DNA of 64,000 nucleotides from the NCBI RefSeq assembly GCF_045310675.1, contig NZ_JBJHZZ010000001.1:496001-560000 (forward strand), written 5' to 3'. This document shows, piece after piece, positions 25,101 to 33,489 of this stretch. The notes under the pieces were generated by a model that was not told the DNA's origin, searched no databases, and saw nothing but the letters and a program-made list of their open reading frames with translations. The stretch's first letter is position 1. Each line of letters begins with the position of its first letter. Position numbers and translations under genes: made by a program. Source of the DNA: Clostridium_AT stratigraminis. Its GTDB lineage: Bacteria > Bacillota > Clostridia > Clostridiales > Clostridiaceae.

Positions 25101-25552
25101 TAATAAATGGAAATGGAGAGCTTTCAGATGAAATTGTAGAAAAGAAAATATTAAAAGAATTAAAACTTAGAGGGCTTCTGCTTAAGGATATTAAGGTTAT
25201 AAAAGGGATGGATCGCGAGCTTGATAATGGTTATTCCCTGATAATACCTGCACAAATTGTTAAAGGAAATGAGATAGGTGATAAAACCTCAGGAGCTACT
25301 TTAGAGCAATTTGAGCTTTTACGTAAGTATGTAAGAAAGGTTGTTATTGCTCTTTGTGAAGATATGCTTAATGGGAATATAAGCATTGTTCCCTATAAAA
25401 AAAAGAAGAATACACCTTGCGAGCATTGCAAGTTTGCGGCAATATGTCAGTTTGATCCAAGTATTAAAGATAATAGTTATAAGTATTTAGAGGATAAAAA
25501 TAAGGAAGAGGTTTGGAGGCTAATAGAAACAGAAGTGAAAGGAGTTAAGTAG
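22115..25552 (+). CDS. addB: AddB, ATP-dependent nuclease/helicase subunit B
   Basis: A 1145-residue protein with an N-terminal Walker A FGRSGYGKST near residue 7, an inactive-helicase body, and a C-terminal RecB-type nuclease domain (GTFIHEVLDDF with catalytic His; IIDYKSG with Asp and Lys). Four Cys expected to hold a 4Fe-4S cluster are present: CPFAYY near 782 and CEHCKFAAIC near 1101-1110. With AddA it forms the RecBCD-like complex that resects double-strand breaks and reads Chi sites. ATG at 22115 is set by AGAGGGTGG; the GTG at 22106 is within that site. It ends 1 base before addA. Confidence 0.95.
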   Translation: MSLQFIFGRSGYGKSTYCLKSIKAKLVSLPEDKKFIYLVPEQFTLEADRELVEIIGEKGLQRIQVLSFTRLAYVVLSEVGGITRPHMNASGKNMLLYKVIEEVKDDLNVLSRASKQTGFIKIISNLITEFKRYNINPDILSEAYIKIHEENILSNKLQDITSIYSRFETYLHKNYIDTEDQLYMLYDKLDDYHSLKNTEIWIDEFSTFTPVQYKVIEKLMKKSIRVHIALTSDCTISGTTIDNIDIFSPIKNSEEKLLKLAKLNNILYEKPVNLNDKEAVRLKGDSELKHLEKNFFSYPYKTYQGNIENIKIFKCLSVYSEVQNTAREIIRLCRDEKLRFKDIAVITRDLISYEKLIEVIFSEFDIPYFIDRRRDINSNPLIILLNSVLEIFTKNWSYEAMFRYLKTGLVNIERDSLDLIENYVLANGIKGKKWLEDKWQYSLTYTYENSDEDEKLEKINEIRSIITKPLINLSKKIKGKKKIKEICTALYEFLIEINAGVKVEHWVLDFKDRGELDTSNEYSQVWNIVIDFFDQMVEVLGEEEVKLEEFIKLFSIGIGEFEIGVIPPSLDQVLIGDIERFKSHEVSAVFIIGVNDGIFPKSSDEEGILNDKDRELLKNLGIELAEDTKAKAFEEQYLIYKSLSIAGKYLNLSYPIANFEGKSLRPSFIISRLKKLFPKVVEKSDIANEDEDLGKISGEKSSFNELIAAVRNKVDGKEVSSLWKYTYNWYIEKPEWKEKCQRAFSGINFNNQTQEVGTEKIKNLYGMPLKLNISRLEKYVECPFAYYVQYGLKANDRKVYEFSMPELGTFIHEVLDDFSTVLEKEKLTFRDIDNNWAKDAVSILVDEKIKEKTGFVLNSSSRYKYMAVRLKRILTRAVDIIATQMKMSSFNQVGHEIEFGVKGDYPPITISLPSGDKIDLIGRIDRIDELETEEGTYIRIIDYKSGNKSFNLTDVYYGLQLQLLVYLDAILANKEKYSEKKVFPGAIFYFRVEDPIINGNGELSDEIVEKKILKELKLRGLLLKDIKVIKGMDRELDNGYSLIIPAQIVKGNEIGDKTSGATLEQFELLRKYVRKVVIALCEDMLNGNISIVPYKKKKNTPCEHCKFAAICQFDPSIKDNSYKYLEDKNKEEVWRLIETEVKGVK

Positions 25553-25553
25553 A

Positions 25554-28500
25554 ATGGGAGATACAAAATGGACCAAGGAACAAGAACAGGCTATAACTAC
25601 AAAAAATTGTAATCTTCTAGTTGCGGCTGCTGCAGGCTCAGGTAAAACTGCTGTTTTAGTTGAAAGAATTATAAGAATAATAACTTCTGAAGAAAGACCT
25701 GTAGATATTGATAAGCTTTTAGTAGTTACCTTTACAAATGCTGCAGCAGCAGAAATGAGAGAAAGAATAGGGGAAGCTATTAGTAAGGCAATAGACAGCA
25801 ATCCAAATTCAAAGGCTCTTCAAAGGCAGCTTATACTATTAAATAAAGCAAACATCACTACTATGCATTCCTTCTGCTTAAATATTATTAAAAACAACTT
25901 TCATAATATTGATTTAGATCCAAACTTTCGAATAGCAGATGGAACAGAAGAGATACTTTTAAAAGGTGAAACCCTGCAGGAGCTTTTTGAAGAATGCTAT
26001 GAGGATAGTGAAAAAAGCCATAATAAGGAATTTCTAGATTTAGTAGAAAGTTATGGCGGCGGAAGAGATGATATAAAGCTTCAAGAGCTAATATTAAACC
26101 TTTATGAGTTTGTTATCAGCAGCCCATGGCCTGAAAACTGGCTTAAAGGTATGTGGTCAGAATTTATGGTAAGTGAGGATTTTGATTTTGGAGAATCAAA
26201 ATGGGGACATGTAATTATAGAAAGCATAAAAATTGAACTAAATGGAATTGCAGCCATTATTAATAAGTGTATTAATACCCTGCATGGAGTTTATGGATTA
26301 GAGCCCTATGAGGAAACTTTTAAGCAGGATTTGAAGCTTATTTTGAAATTGCTTTCTGCGAGTGACAGTACATGGAATAACCTCTATGAAGAGTTTATAA
26401 ATAACAAGTTTACAACTATTGGAAGATTAAATAAAAAATCAGATTATGATAAGGAGCTCTCTGAAAACATAAAAGCCATTAGGGATAACAAGATTAAGAA
26501 GGGACTTACTGCTTTAAGAGATGAGATATGTAGATTTAAGCCAGAGCAGATTAGAGAGAATTTAATAAACCTTCATCCATTAATGAAGGAATTAGGTGGG
26601 CTTGTAATTAAGTTCATGGATAAATATGAAATTAAAAAGAGAGAGAGAGGAATATTGGATTTTAGTGACTTAGAGCATTTTGCTTTAAATATATTAACTG
26701 AGGTTAACGATAAAGGTGAAAGAGTTCCATCTGAGACCGCTGTGAAACTTAGAGAAAATTTTCATGAAGTATTGGTAGATGAATATCAAGACAGCAATAT
26801 GGTACAAGAAGTAATAATAAATATGGTATCGAAAAAGTATTCAGAAACCCCAAATGTGTTTATGGTAGGAGATATAAAGCAGAGTATTTATAGATTTAGG
26901 CAGGCTGAACCTATGCTTTTTTTAGGTAAATACGAAAGCTATTCTTTAAAAGAAGGCTCTCAGGAAAGACTTATAAAGCTTTTTAAAAATTTCAGAAGCC
27001 GCGGTGAAATTATAAATGGAGTAAATTATATCTTTAAATGTGTGATGTCTAAAACTGTAGGTGAGCTAGAGTACAATGAAGATGAGGCTCTTAACTTAGG
27101 AGCTAGCTATAAGCTGCCAGAGTATGAAGATACTATAGTTGGTGGCCCATTAGAGCTTCATTTAATTGAAAAAGTTGAAGCTTTGAAGGATGATGAGGAG
27201 GAAGACGAGACTTACGAAGGGGAGATTTCAAAGGAATCATTTGAAGAGGAGAATATAGATAATATCCAGTTAGAAGCAAGGGTTACAGCTAGACTTATAA
27301 AAGATTTAATGGAAACTAAAGAAGGAAAAACATTTAAGGTTTTCGATAAAAACATTGCTTCATATAGAAAATTGGAATATAGGGATATTGTAATACTTAT
27401 GAGGGCAACCAAAGAATATGCTCCTGCTTTTGTACAGGAACTAGGGAAACAGGATATACCAGTATATGCAGACGTGGTGGGAGGGTATTTTGAAACTATT
27501 GAAATTAAAACTATAATGTCCCTGCTTCAGATAATTGATAATCCTTTGCAGGACATTCCAATTCTAGCTGTACTTAGATCACCAATTTTTTCTTTTACCC
27601 CTGAAGAATTAATAGACATTAGGCTCATAGATAAAAATATACCTTTTTATGAGGCTATTAAATTATGCAGCGAGAGTAACGAAAATTTAGAAATGAAAAC
27701 AAAGCTTTTATCCTTTTTAAATTCTTTTGATATCTGGAGAGAAAAATCCTTGCATATGCCTATAGATGAGCTTATTTGGTATTTATACAGTAATACAGGT
27801 TATTTTGCTTATGCAGGAGCCATGCCTCAAGGATCCCAAAGACAGGCAAACTTAAGAATTTTATTTGAAAGAGCAAGGCAGTTTGAGCAAACAAGTTATA
27901 AAGGACTCTTTAATTTTGTAAACTTTATCAACAGGCTGAAAAGCAGCAGTGGGGATATGGGCAGTGCTAAAATATTAGGAGAAAATGAAAATGTTGTTCG
28001 AATAATGAGTATTCATAAGAGCAAGGGGCTTGAATTTCCAGTAGTTATACTTTCCGGAACGGGAAAAAACTTTAACCTCATGGACATTAATAAAAATATT
28101 TTATTTCATGAAAGTTTAGGCATAGGACCTGAATTTGTTGATACAAAACGAAGAATATCATACCCTACTATGCTTAAGTTTGCCCTAAAGAAAAAAATTA
28201 AATTAGAAACCCTTTCAGAAGAAATGCGTATTTTATACGTTGCCTTTACAAGGGCAAAAGAAAAACTAATTATAACAGGAACAGTAAAAAGTCTAAAGGA
28301 AAGCTGCAGGAAATGGTGCGAAGCTATTGAAGATAAAGGAGAAAAGATTCCCGAATATTCAATACTTAAGGGTAAAAATTATCTTGATTGGATTGGACCT
28401 GCTGTTGCAAAGCATGTAGATGGTGAAATTATTAGAGATATTTCAGATATAGAAGCCTTTAGTGAGAAAAATATAAATACTGATGCTTCAAATTGGTTTG

Positions 28501-29345
28501 TTAAAACCTGGACTAAAAATGATGTCATTGATGTTATTATGGATGAAGCTGATTTAACTTATAGTAATATTAATACTATTTTATTTGAAAAGTTAAGTAA
28601 GGAAAATCAGGATAGTAAAATGAAAGAGGAAGTAGAAAGAAGGCTTAACTGGAGGTATTTACAAAAGGAGGCTTCTAAAATACCTGCAAAATTAACTGTA
28701 ACAGAACTTAAAAGATCTCAAAATCAACTATTCTCAGATGAAAATACTGTAAATATATTTACTTCAAGGCTTTTAAAGAAACCCATGTTTCTAGAAGAAA
28801 AAAAAGGCCTTTCTGGTGCAGAGAAGGGAACTATAATGCATTTTGTAATGCAGCATATAGATTTTAATAGAGTTAATTCTTATGAGGCAGTAAAAGATCA
28901 GCTTTTAGAAATGATTCAAAAGGAACTATTAACAAAAGAACATGCCATGTCAGTAAATGTGAAAAAGATTACTAGTTTTTTCAGTTCAGAAATAGGAAAG
29001 AGAATGCTTGCACTTAATAATATAGAAAAAGACATTAAAAAAGAAACTCCGTTTTTTATGAAATTAAAGGCTTCTGAGGTTATAGAAAATCTGTCTGAGA
29101 AAGTTTATATGGATGAAGTTATTATTTTGCAGGGTGTTATTGATGTTTACTTTTTGGAAGAGGATGGTATAGTATTATTAGACTATAAAACTGATTTCGC
29201 AACTGAAGAAAACATGATGGATATAAAGAATAGATATGAGAGTCAGCTTTATTACTACACTGAAGCTCTTGAAAGAATGACAGGACTTCCTGTAAAAGAA
29301 AAATATATTTATCTTTTTAGTAACGGAAAGATAATAAAATATTAG
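25554..29345 (+). CDS. addA: AddA, ATP-dependent helicase/nuclease subunit A
   Basis: A 1263-residue UvrD-family helicase fused to a RecB-type nuclease. Walker A AAAGSGKTAVLVERI is near residue 26, Walker B VDEYQDSN near 407, motif III GDIKQSIYRFRQAEP near 439, and motifs V-VI IMSIHKSKGLEFP near 818 and LYVAFTRAKEK near 900. The nuclease motifs GTIMHFVMQH, LQGVIDVYF and LLDYKTD lie in the last 170 residues. It is the motor and one nuclease of AddAB. The ribosome site GAAAGGAG lies inside the end of addB, so the pair is translationally coupled. All motifs are intact. Confidence 0.96.
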   Translation: MGDTKWTKEQEQAITTKNCNLLVAAAAGSGKTAVLVERIIRIITSEERPVDIDKLLVVTFTNAAAAEMRERIGEAISKAIDSNPNSKALQRQLILLNKANITTMHSFCLNIIKNNFHNIDLDPNFRIADGTEEILLKGETLQELFEECYEDSEKSHNKEFLDLVESYGGGRDDIKLQELILNLYEFVISSPWPENWLKGMWSEFMVSEDFDFGESKWGHVIIESIKIELNGIAAIINKCINTLHGVYGLEPYEETFKQDLKLILKLLSASDSTWNNLYEEFINNKFTTIGRLNKKSDYDKELSENIKAIRDNKIKKGLTALRDEICRFKPEQIRENLINLHPLMKELGGLVIKFMDKYEIKKRERGILDFSDLEHFALNILTEVNDKGERVPSETAVKLRENFHEVLVDEYQDSNMVQEVIINMVSKKYSETPNVFMVGDIKQSIYRFRQAEPMLFLGKYESYSLKEGSQERLIKLFKNFRSRGEIINGVNYIFKCVMSKTVGELEYNEDEALNLGASYKLPEYEDTIVGGPLELHLIEKVEALKDDEEEDETYEGEISKESFEEENIDNIQLEARVTARLIKDLMETKEGKTFKVFDKNIASYRKLEYRDIVILMRATKEYAPAFVQELGKQDIPVYADVVGGYFETIEIKTIMSLLQIIDNPLQDIPILAVLRSPIFSFTPEELIDIRLIDKNIPFYEAIKLCSESNENLEMKTKLLSFLNSFDIWREKSLHMPIDELIWYLYSNTGYFAYAGAMPQGSQRQANLRILFERARQFEQTSYKGLFNFVNFINRLKSSSGDMGSAKILGENENVVRIMSIHKSKGLEFPVVILSGTGKNFNLMDINKNILFHESLGIGPEFVDTKRRISYPTMLKFALKKKIKLETLSEEMRILYVAFTRAKEKLIITGTVKSLKESCRKWCEAIEDKGEKIPEYSILKGKNYLDWIGPAVAKHVDGEIIRDISDIEAFSEKNINTDASNWFVKTWTKNDVIDVIMDEADLTYSNINTILFEKLSKENQDSKMKEEVERRLNWRYLQKEASKIPAKLTVTELKRSQNQLFSDENTVNIFTSRLLKKPMFLEEKKGLSGAEKGTIMHFVMQHIDFNRVNSYEAVKDQLLEMIQKELLTKEHAMSVNVKKITSFFSSEIGKRMLALNNIEKDIKKETPFFMKLKASEVIENLSEKVYMDEVIILQGVIDVYFLEEDGIVLLDYKTDFATEENMMDIKNRYESQLYYYTEALERMTGLPVKEKYIYLFSNGKIIKY

Positions 29346-29383
29346 TTGTTAAAGGTAAGCTTTAATTAATTAAGGAGAGACGA

Positions 29384-30334
29384 ATGGAATTTAAAAAAAT
29401 TAATGAAATTAATGCAGGTGAAAAGATAGAGGGTTTTTTTCTACTAAAATCAATAGATCTTAAGACATCTTCTAATAATAAAAAGTACTTAGATTTAAAC
29501 TTATGCGACAAAACAGGTGAGATGAATGCAAAACTTTGGGAATACGAAGAAGGGGATGAAACAAAGTTTTCTTCAAGCAGCCTTGTAAAGGTTAGAGGCA
29601 GCGTAAGCCTTTGGAATAATACTCTTCAGTTAAAAATAGAAAAAATAAGGGAGAGCAATAATCAAGATAATGTTAACGTAGAAGATTTCGTACCTGTGGC
29701 ACCGCTTCAAGCGGATTTTATGTATAATGAAATACTTAAATATGCTGATAATATGACAAATATGTCTATTAAAAATATAGTTATAGCAATATTACAGGAA
29801 AAACAAAGCAAGCTGATGCACTATCCAGCAGCTAAAAAAAATCATCATGCAATTAAATCAGGGCTTTTATTTCATGTTCTTACAATGCTTCATGCCGGTG
29901 AAAAGCTTAGTGAGATTTATTCCTTTTTAAATAAGGATTTACTTTATGCAGGTATAATGCTCCATGACATAGCCAAGCTTGAGGAAATGGAAGCTAACGA
30001 GCTTGGCATAGTAAGTGAATATACTGTGGAAGGGCAGCTCCTAGGACATATTACCCAGGGAATAAAAAAGATAGAGCTTGTAGCTGAGGCTGTAGGAGCA
30101 GATAAGGAGTCTGTGATGTTATTACAACATATGCTTTTATCCCATCATTATGAGCCAGAATATGGAAGCCCAATAAAACCTATGTTTCCTGAAGCAGAAC
30201 TTCTTCATCATCTTGACATAATTGATGCTAGGATGTATGATATGAAAAGGGTTACAGGTGAAGTGGAGGCTGGGAGCTTCTCTGAGAAGGTATATTCACT
30301 TGATAACAGAAAGATATATAAACCTTCAATTTAA
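29384..30334 (+). CDS. yhaM: 3'-5' exoribonuclease YhaM family (OB fold + HD domain)
   Basis: A 316-residue protein. The N-terminal OB fold (LDLNLCDKTGEMNAKLWEY, residues ~15-90) binds nucleic acid. The HD phosphohydrolase domain has HHAIKSGLLFHVLTM, the MLHDIAK metal motif near 192, and LLSHHYEPEYG. YhaM trims RNA 3' ends in Bacillus and streptococci, and also acts on single-stranded DNA. AAGGAGAG precedes the ATG. It lies 38 bases after addA with no terminator between, so co-transcription with addBA is likely; the three share nucleic-acid turnover as a theme. Confidence 0.92.
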   Translation: MEFKKINEINAGEKIEGFFLLKSIDLKTSSNNKKYLDLNLCDKTGEMNAKLWEYEEGDETKFSSSSLVKVRGSVSLWNNTLQLKIEKIRESNNQDNVNVEDFVPVAPLQADFMYNEILKYADNMTNMSIKNIVIAILQEKQSKLMHYPAAKKNHHAIKSGLLFHVLTMLHAGEKLSEIYSFLNKDLLYAGIMLHDIAKLEEMEANELGIVSEYTVEGQLLGHITQGIKKIELVAEAVGADKESVMLLQHMLLSHHYEPEYGSPIKPMFPEAELLHHLDIIDARMYDMKRVTGEVEAGSFSEKVYSLDNRKIYKPSI

Positions 30335-30364
30335 CAAAATTTTTATCTTAAAGGAGGACAAAAT

Positions 30365-31582
30365 ATGTCTAGTGTAGTTGAAAGATTAATAAAATACGTA
30401 AAATTTGACACAAAGGCAGATGAAAATTCAAGCACTGTACCAAGTACAGCCGGTCAATTAGTATTAGCAAAGGAGCTTGGTAAAGAATTAGAGGAACTAG
30501 GATTAATAGATATATCCGTTGATTCAAATGGCTATGTTATGGCAACTCTGCCAGCTAATATTGATAAAAAGGTTCCTGTTATGGGTTTAATTGCACATAT
30601 GGACACAAGTCCAGATATGAGCGGAACAAATGTTAATCCTAAGTTTATTGAAAATTATGATGGAAATGATATAAAACTTAATGATGAGGTAACCCTATCT
30701 ACAGAAGATTTTCCAGAACTTAAAGATTACATAGGAGAAACTTTAATAACAACAGATGGTACTACTCTTCTTGGAGCTGATGATAAGGCTGGAATAGCAG
30801 AGATACTTACAGCAGTTGAATATCTTGTAAATCATCCAGAGATGCCTCATGGAACTATTAAAATAGGTTTTACTCCTGATGAAGAAGTAGGGCGTGGACC
30901 AGATCACTTTGATGTTAAAAAATTCAACGCTGATTTCGCCTATACAATGGATGGTGGAGCAGTTGGTGAACTTGAATATGAAAACTTCAATGCTGCAGCG
31001 GCAAAGGTTACTATAAGCGGGAGAAATGTTCATCCTGGTTATGCAAAAAATAAGATGGTCAATTCAATGCTTATAGCAAATGAATTTATTTCAATGATGC
31101 CAGAAGATGAAACTCCACAAGCAACAGAAGGCTATGAGGGTTTTTATCATCTAAATACTATGGAAGGTAATGTAGAAAAATCAGTACTAAACTATATTAT
31201 TAGAGATTTTGACATGGACTCTTTTGAAAATAGAAAGAAGTTTGTGAAAGATGCAGCTGAGAAATTAAACAAGAAATATGGCAACAGGGTTACTATTGAA
31301 ATAAGAGATCAGTATAGAAACATGAAGGAAAAAATAGAGCCTGTTAAATATGTAGTAGACAATGCTATAAAAGCTATGGAAGCAGCTAATGTTAAGCCAC
31401 TTGTTAGGCCAATAAGAGGAGGAACTGATGGAGCTCAGCTTTCATTTAAGGGACTTCCTACTCCTAATATTTTTGCAGGTGGACTAAATTTCCACGGTAA
31501 ATACGAATATGTTCCTGTATCTTCAATGGAAAAGGCTGTTGAAGTAATACTGAAGCTAGTAGAATTAAATGTAAATAAGTAA
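30365..31582 (+). CDS. pepT: Peptidase T (tripeptide aminopeptidase)
   Basis: A 405-residue M20-family metallopeptidase. Metal and catalytic segments are in order: LIAHMDTSPD near residue 79 (His, Asp), LLGADDKAGIAEI near 137, FTPDEEVGRG near 171 (general base Glu and metal Glu), TMDGG near 195, and a C-terminal GGLNFHGKYEYVPV (His). It removes N-terminal residues from tripeptides in the cytoplasm. A clear AAAGGAGG site precedes the ATG. A terminator follows directly. Confidence 0.96.
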   Translation: MSSVVERLIKYVKFDTKADENSSTVPSTAGQLVLAKELGKELEELGLIDISVDSNGYVMATLPANIDKKVPVMGLIAHMDTSPDMSGTNVNPKFIENYDGNDIKLNDEVTLSTEDFPELKDYIGETLITTDGTTLLGADDKAGIAEILTAVEYLVNHPEMPHGTIKIGFTPDEEVGRGPDHFDVKKFNADFAYTMDGGAVGELEYENFNAAAAKVTISGRNVHPGYAKNKMVNSMLIANEFISMMPEDETPQATEGYEGFYHLNTMEGNVEKSVLNYIIRDFDMDSFENRKKFVKDAAEKLNKKYGNRVTIEIRDQYRNMKEKIEPVKYVVDNAIKAMEAANVKPLVRPIRGGTDGAQLSFKGLPTPNIFAGGLNFHGKYEYVPVSSMEKAVEVILKLVELNVNK

Positions 31583-31586
31583 AAAT

Positions 31587-31614
31587 AAAGGAGCGTTTAA
31601 GACGCTCCTTTGTA
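31587..31614. terminator. Terminator shared by pepT and the convergent small gene
   Basis: The 10-base arms AAAGGAGCGT (31587-31596) and ACGCTCCTTT (31602-31611) with a 5-base loop. A and T flanks suit both strands. Confidence 0.75.
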
Positions 31615-31908
31615 TTAAATTAATTTTGATGGATAATAACTTCCCTTTTCCTTAGTAACTCTATCACCGACATTAATACTCTCGTAAACGGTTTCATCAA
31701 CGTCAAATGTCAATTTCTCACCATCATCCTTAGTTACATAGAGGATATAAACGCTGCTGTGATATCCTTTGTAGAAATAATCTGAGATTGCTTTATTTTC
31801 AATGGTTCCCGCCCAAGTGCAATTTTTCTTGCGATTCTCTGTGTAATAAGTTAAAAATGTTAAAAATACCACTAAAATAAGAATTAATAAGAAAGTAAAA
31901 GAATGCAT
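31615..31908 (-). CDS. Small membrane-anchored hypothetical protein
   Basis: A 97-residue protein with one N-terminal hydrophobic span (about residues 4-21) and a ~75-residue C-terminal domain likely outside the membrane. That domain resembles a small beta-barrel: WAGTIENKAISDYFYKGYHSS, VYILYVTKDDGEKLTFDVDETVYESINVGDRV. The pattern of a short anchored domain with a GDRV turn is common in Firmicute hypothetical proteins; I assign no function. AAGGGGGT lies 7 bases before the ATG, supporting it as a real gene. It is a single-gene unit ending at the shared terminator. Confidence 0.7.
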   Translation of the reverse strand: MHSFTFLLILILVVFLTFLTYYTENRKKNCTWAGTIENKAISDYFYKGYHSSVYILYVTKDDGEKLTFDVDETVYESINVGDRVTKEKGSYYPSKLI

Positions 31909-32074
31909 TTAAATACCCCCTTCATTATATTTTAGTACTGTTAATGGGGTAAACTCATAAGTTTTCATATGATTGACATCTTTCCCATACATTTATTATA
32001 ACATAACAATGTTTGATATTATAAATTAATATTTATTAAGTATATAAATATTAATTTTCAAGTAAGACATAATG

Positions 32075-32662
32075 TTATGGAATATAATCGTAAGCTATTT
32101 GAAACCAGCCTTGTGGATATTTACAAGCTGGGCATACTTTAGGGGCTTCAAGACCTTCAAATATAAAACCGCAGTTCATGCATTTCCAATATTGATTATT
32201 ATTCTTTTTATACAATGTACCATTCTTTAAAGCATTCATTAGATCTAAGTATCTTTTTTCATGCCAGGTTTCTATTGCTACTATTTTTTTTAATGCAAAT
32301 TCAATATCAGCAAAACCTTCTTCCTTAGCTACAGTAGAAAATTGGGGGTATAAGGTGCCCCATTCTGCTTTTTCTCCTTCTGCTGCATATTGAAGGTTTT
32401 GCTCTGTGTTTCCAAGACCAATAGGGTAATCTGCATCTACCTTGATGTCGGTTTTACCAAGCCCCTGTGTTAAAAAGTCAAAGAAAATTTTAGCATGTGC
32501 TCTTTCTTCATCTGCAGTTTCTCTAAAGATTTCTGCAATATACTGATGTCCTTCATCTTCTGCAACCATGGCATATATGGTATACCTATTTCTCGCCTGT
32601 GATTCACCAGCGAAAGCCTTTGACAGGTTTTCTGCTGTTTTAGTACCCTGTAAACTTCTCAT
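32075..32662 (-). CDS. rbr: Rubrerythrin
   Basis: A 195-residue protein. The N-terminal ferritin-like diiron domain has the two helix-pair Glu/ExxH sets (GESQARNRYTIYA, ETADEERAHAKIFF, GEKAEWGTLYPQF, AIETWHEKRYLDL). A C-terminal rubredoxin-like Fe(SCys)4 site is formed by WKCMNCGF and KVCPACKY. Rubrerythrin reduces hydrogen peroxide in anaerobes, with electrons from rubredoxin or NADH-linked carriers. GGAGGCG precedes the ATG. It stands alone, downstream of adk on the same strand. Confidence 0.96.
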   Translation of the reverse strand: MRSLQGTKTAENLSKAFAGESQARNRYTIYAMVAEDEGHQYIAEIFRETADEERAHAKIFFDFLTQGLGKTDIKVDADYPIGLGNTEQNLQYAAEGEKAEWGTLYPQFSTVAKEEGFADIEFALKKIVAIETWHEKRYLDLMNALKNGTLYKKNNNQYWKCMNCGFIFEGLEAPKVCPACKYPQGWFQIAYDYIP

Positions 32663-32733
32663 ATTTCACGCCTCCAAAATATTATTCAACAAATAATATT
32701 ATTAACAAAATTTACATGAAATATGTATTAAAT

Positions 32734-33399
32734 TTAAGCTCCTTTTTTAGATGAATCACTTTCTAACAAATTATTAACCACCTTGAAAACACTTTCAATG
32801 GCTAAAGTGCCATCAATTGCTGTTAAGAGGTTTTTGCCTCTATAATAATCTATTAGAGGCAGCGTTTCTCTTTTATAAAGCTCTAATCTATTGCTAATTG
32901 TCACCTCAGTATCATCAACTCTTTGAGTTAGTGCACCACCGCAGCTGTCGCAGATATTTATAATATGTGGTGGATTATAGCTAATGTGATAGCTAGCACC
33001 GCAGCCTAAGCAGATACGTCTGCCGGTTCCCCTTTCAATAATGACCTCTTTAGGCACTTTAAACAAAATAACATTATCAATTGATTTATTATCTGATTCC
33101 AATAATTTTTGAAAGGCTTCAGCCTGCTTTAAAGTTCGAGGGAATCCATCTAATAAATAGCATTTTCGGCAATCTATTTCCTTTAGTCTGTCATAAACGA
33201 TTCTTAAGGTTAGCTCATCTGGTACGAGCATGCCCTTATCCATATATGACTTAGCCTCAATTCCAAGTGAGGTGTTTTCTCTTATGTTTTTTCTAAAAAT
33301 ATCCCCAGTTGAAATATGGGGAATATTGAATTTTTCAGATAAAAGCTTTGCCTGAGTTCCTTTTCCTGCTCCAGGCGGCCCAATTAGTATAACTCTCAT
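32734..33399 (-). CDS. adk: Adenylate kinase
   Basis: A 221-residue enzyme: P-loop GPPGAGKGTQ near residue 7, AMP-site HISTGDIFR, DGFPRT, and a LID domain with a Cys4 zinc site (CLGCGASYH and CDSCGG). It makes 2 ADP from ATP and AMP. In Firmicutes adk usually sits in the ribosomal-protein operon after secY; here it is outside that operon, so this may be a second copy or a relocated gene. ATG at 33399 follows GGAGG; the ATG at 33414 lies before that site. Confidence 0.93.
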   Translation of the reverse strand: MRVILIGPPGAGKGTQAKLLSEKFNIPHISTGDIFRKNIRENTSLGIEAKSYMDKGMLVPDELTLRIVYDRLKEIDCRKCYLLDGFPRTLKQAEAFQKLLESDNKSIDNVILFKVPKEVIIERGTGRRICLGCGASYHISYNPPHIINICDSCGGALTQRVDDTEVTISNRLELYKRETLPLIDYYRGKNLLTAIDGTLAIESVFKVVNNLLESDSSKKGA

Positions 33400-33489
33400 A
33401 GAAAAAACCTCCATTTAATATATGATATTTAATAAGTGTGCTATACTATATAATTTATTTTATATAATATTATATGAAAAATCAATATG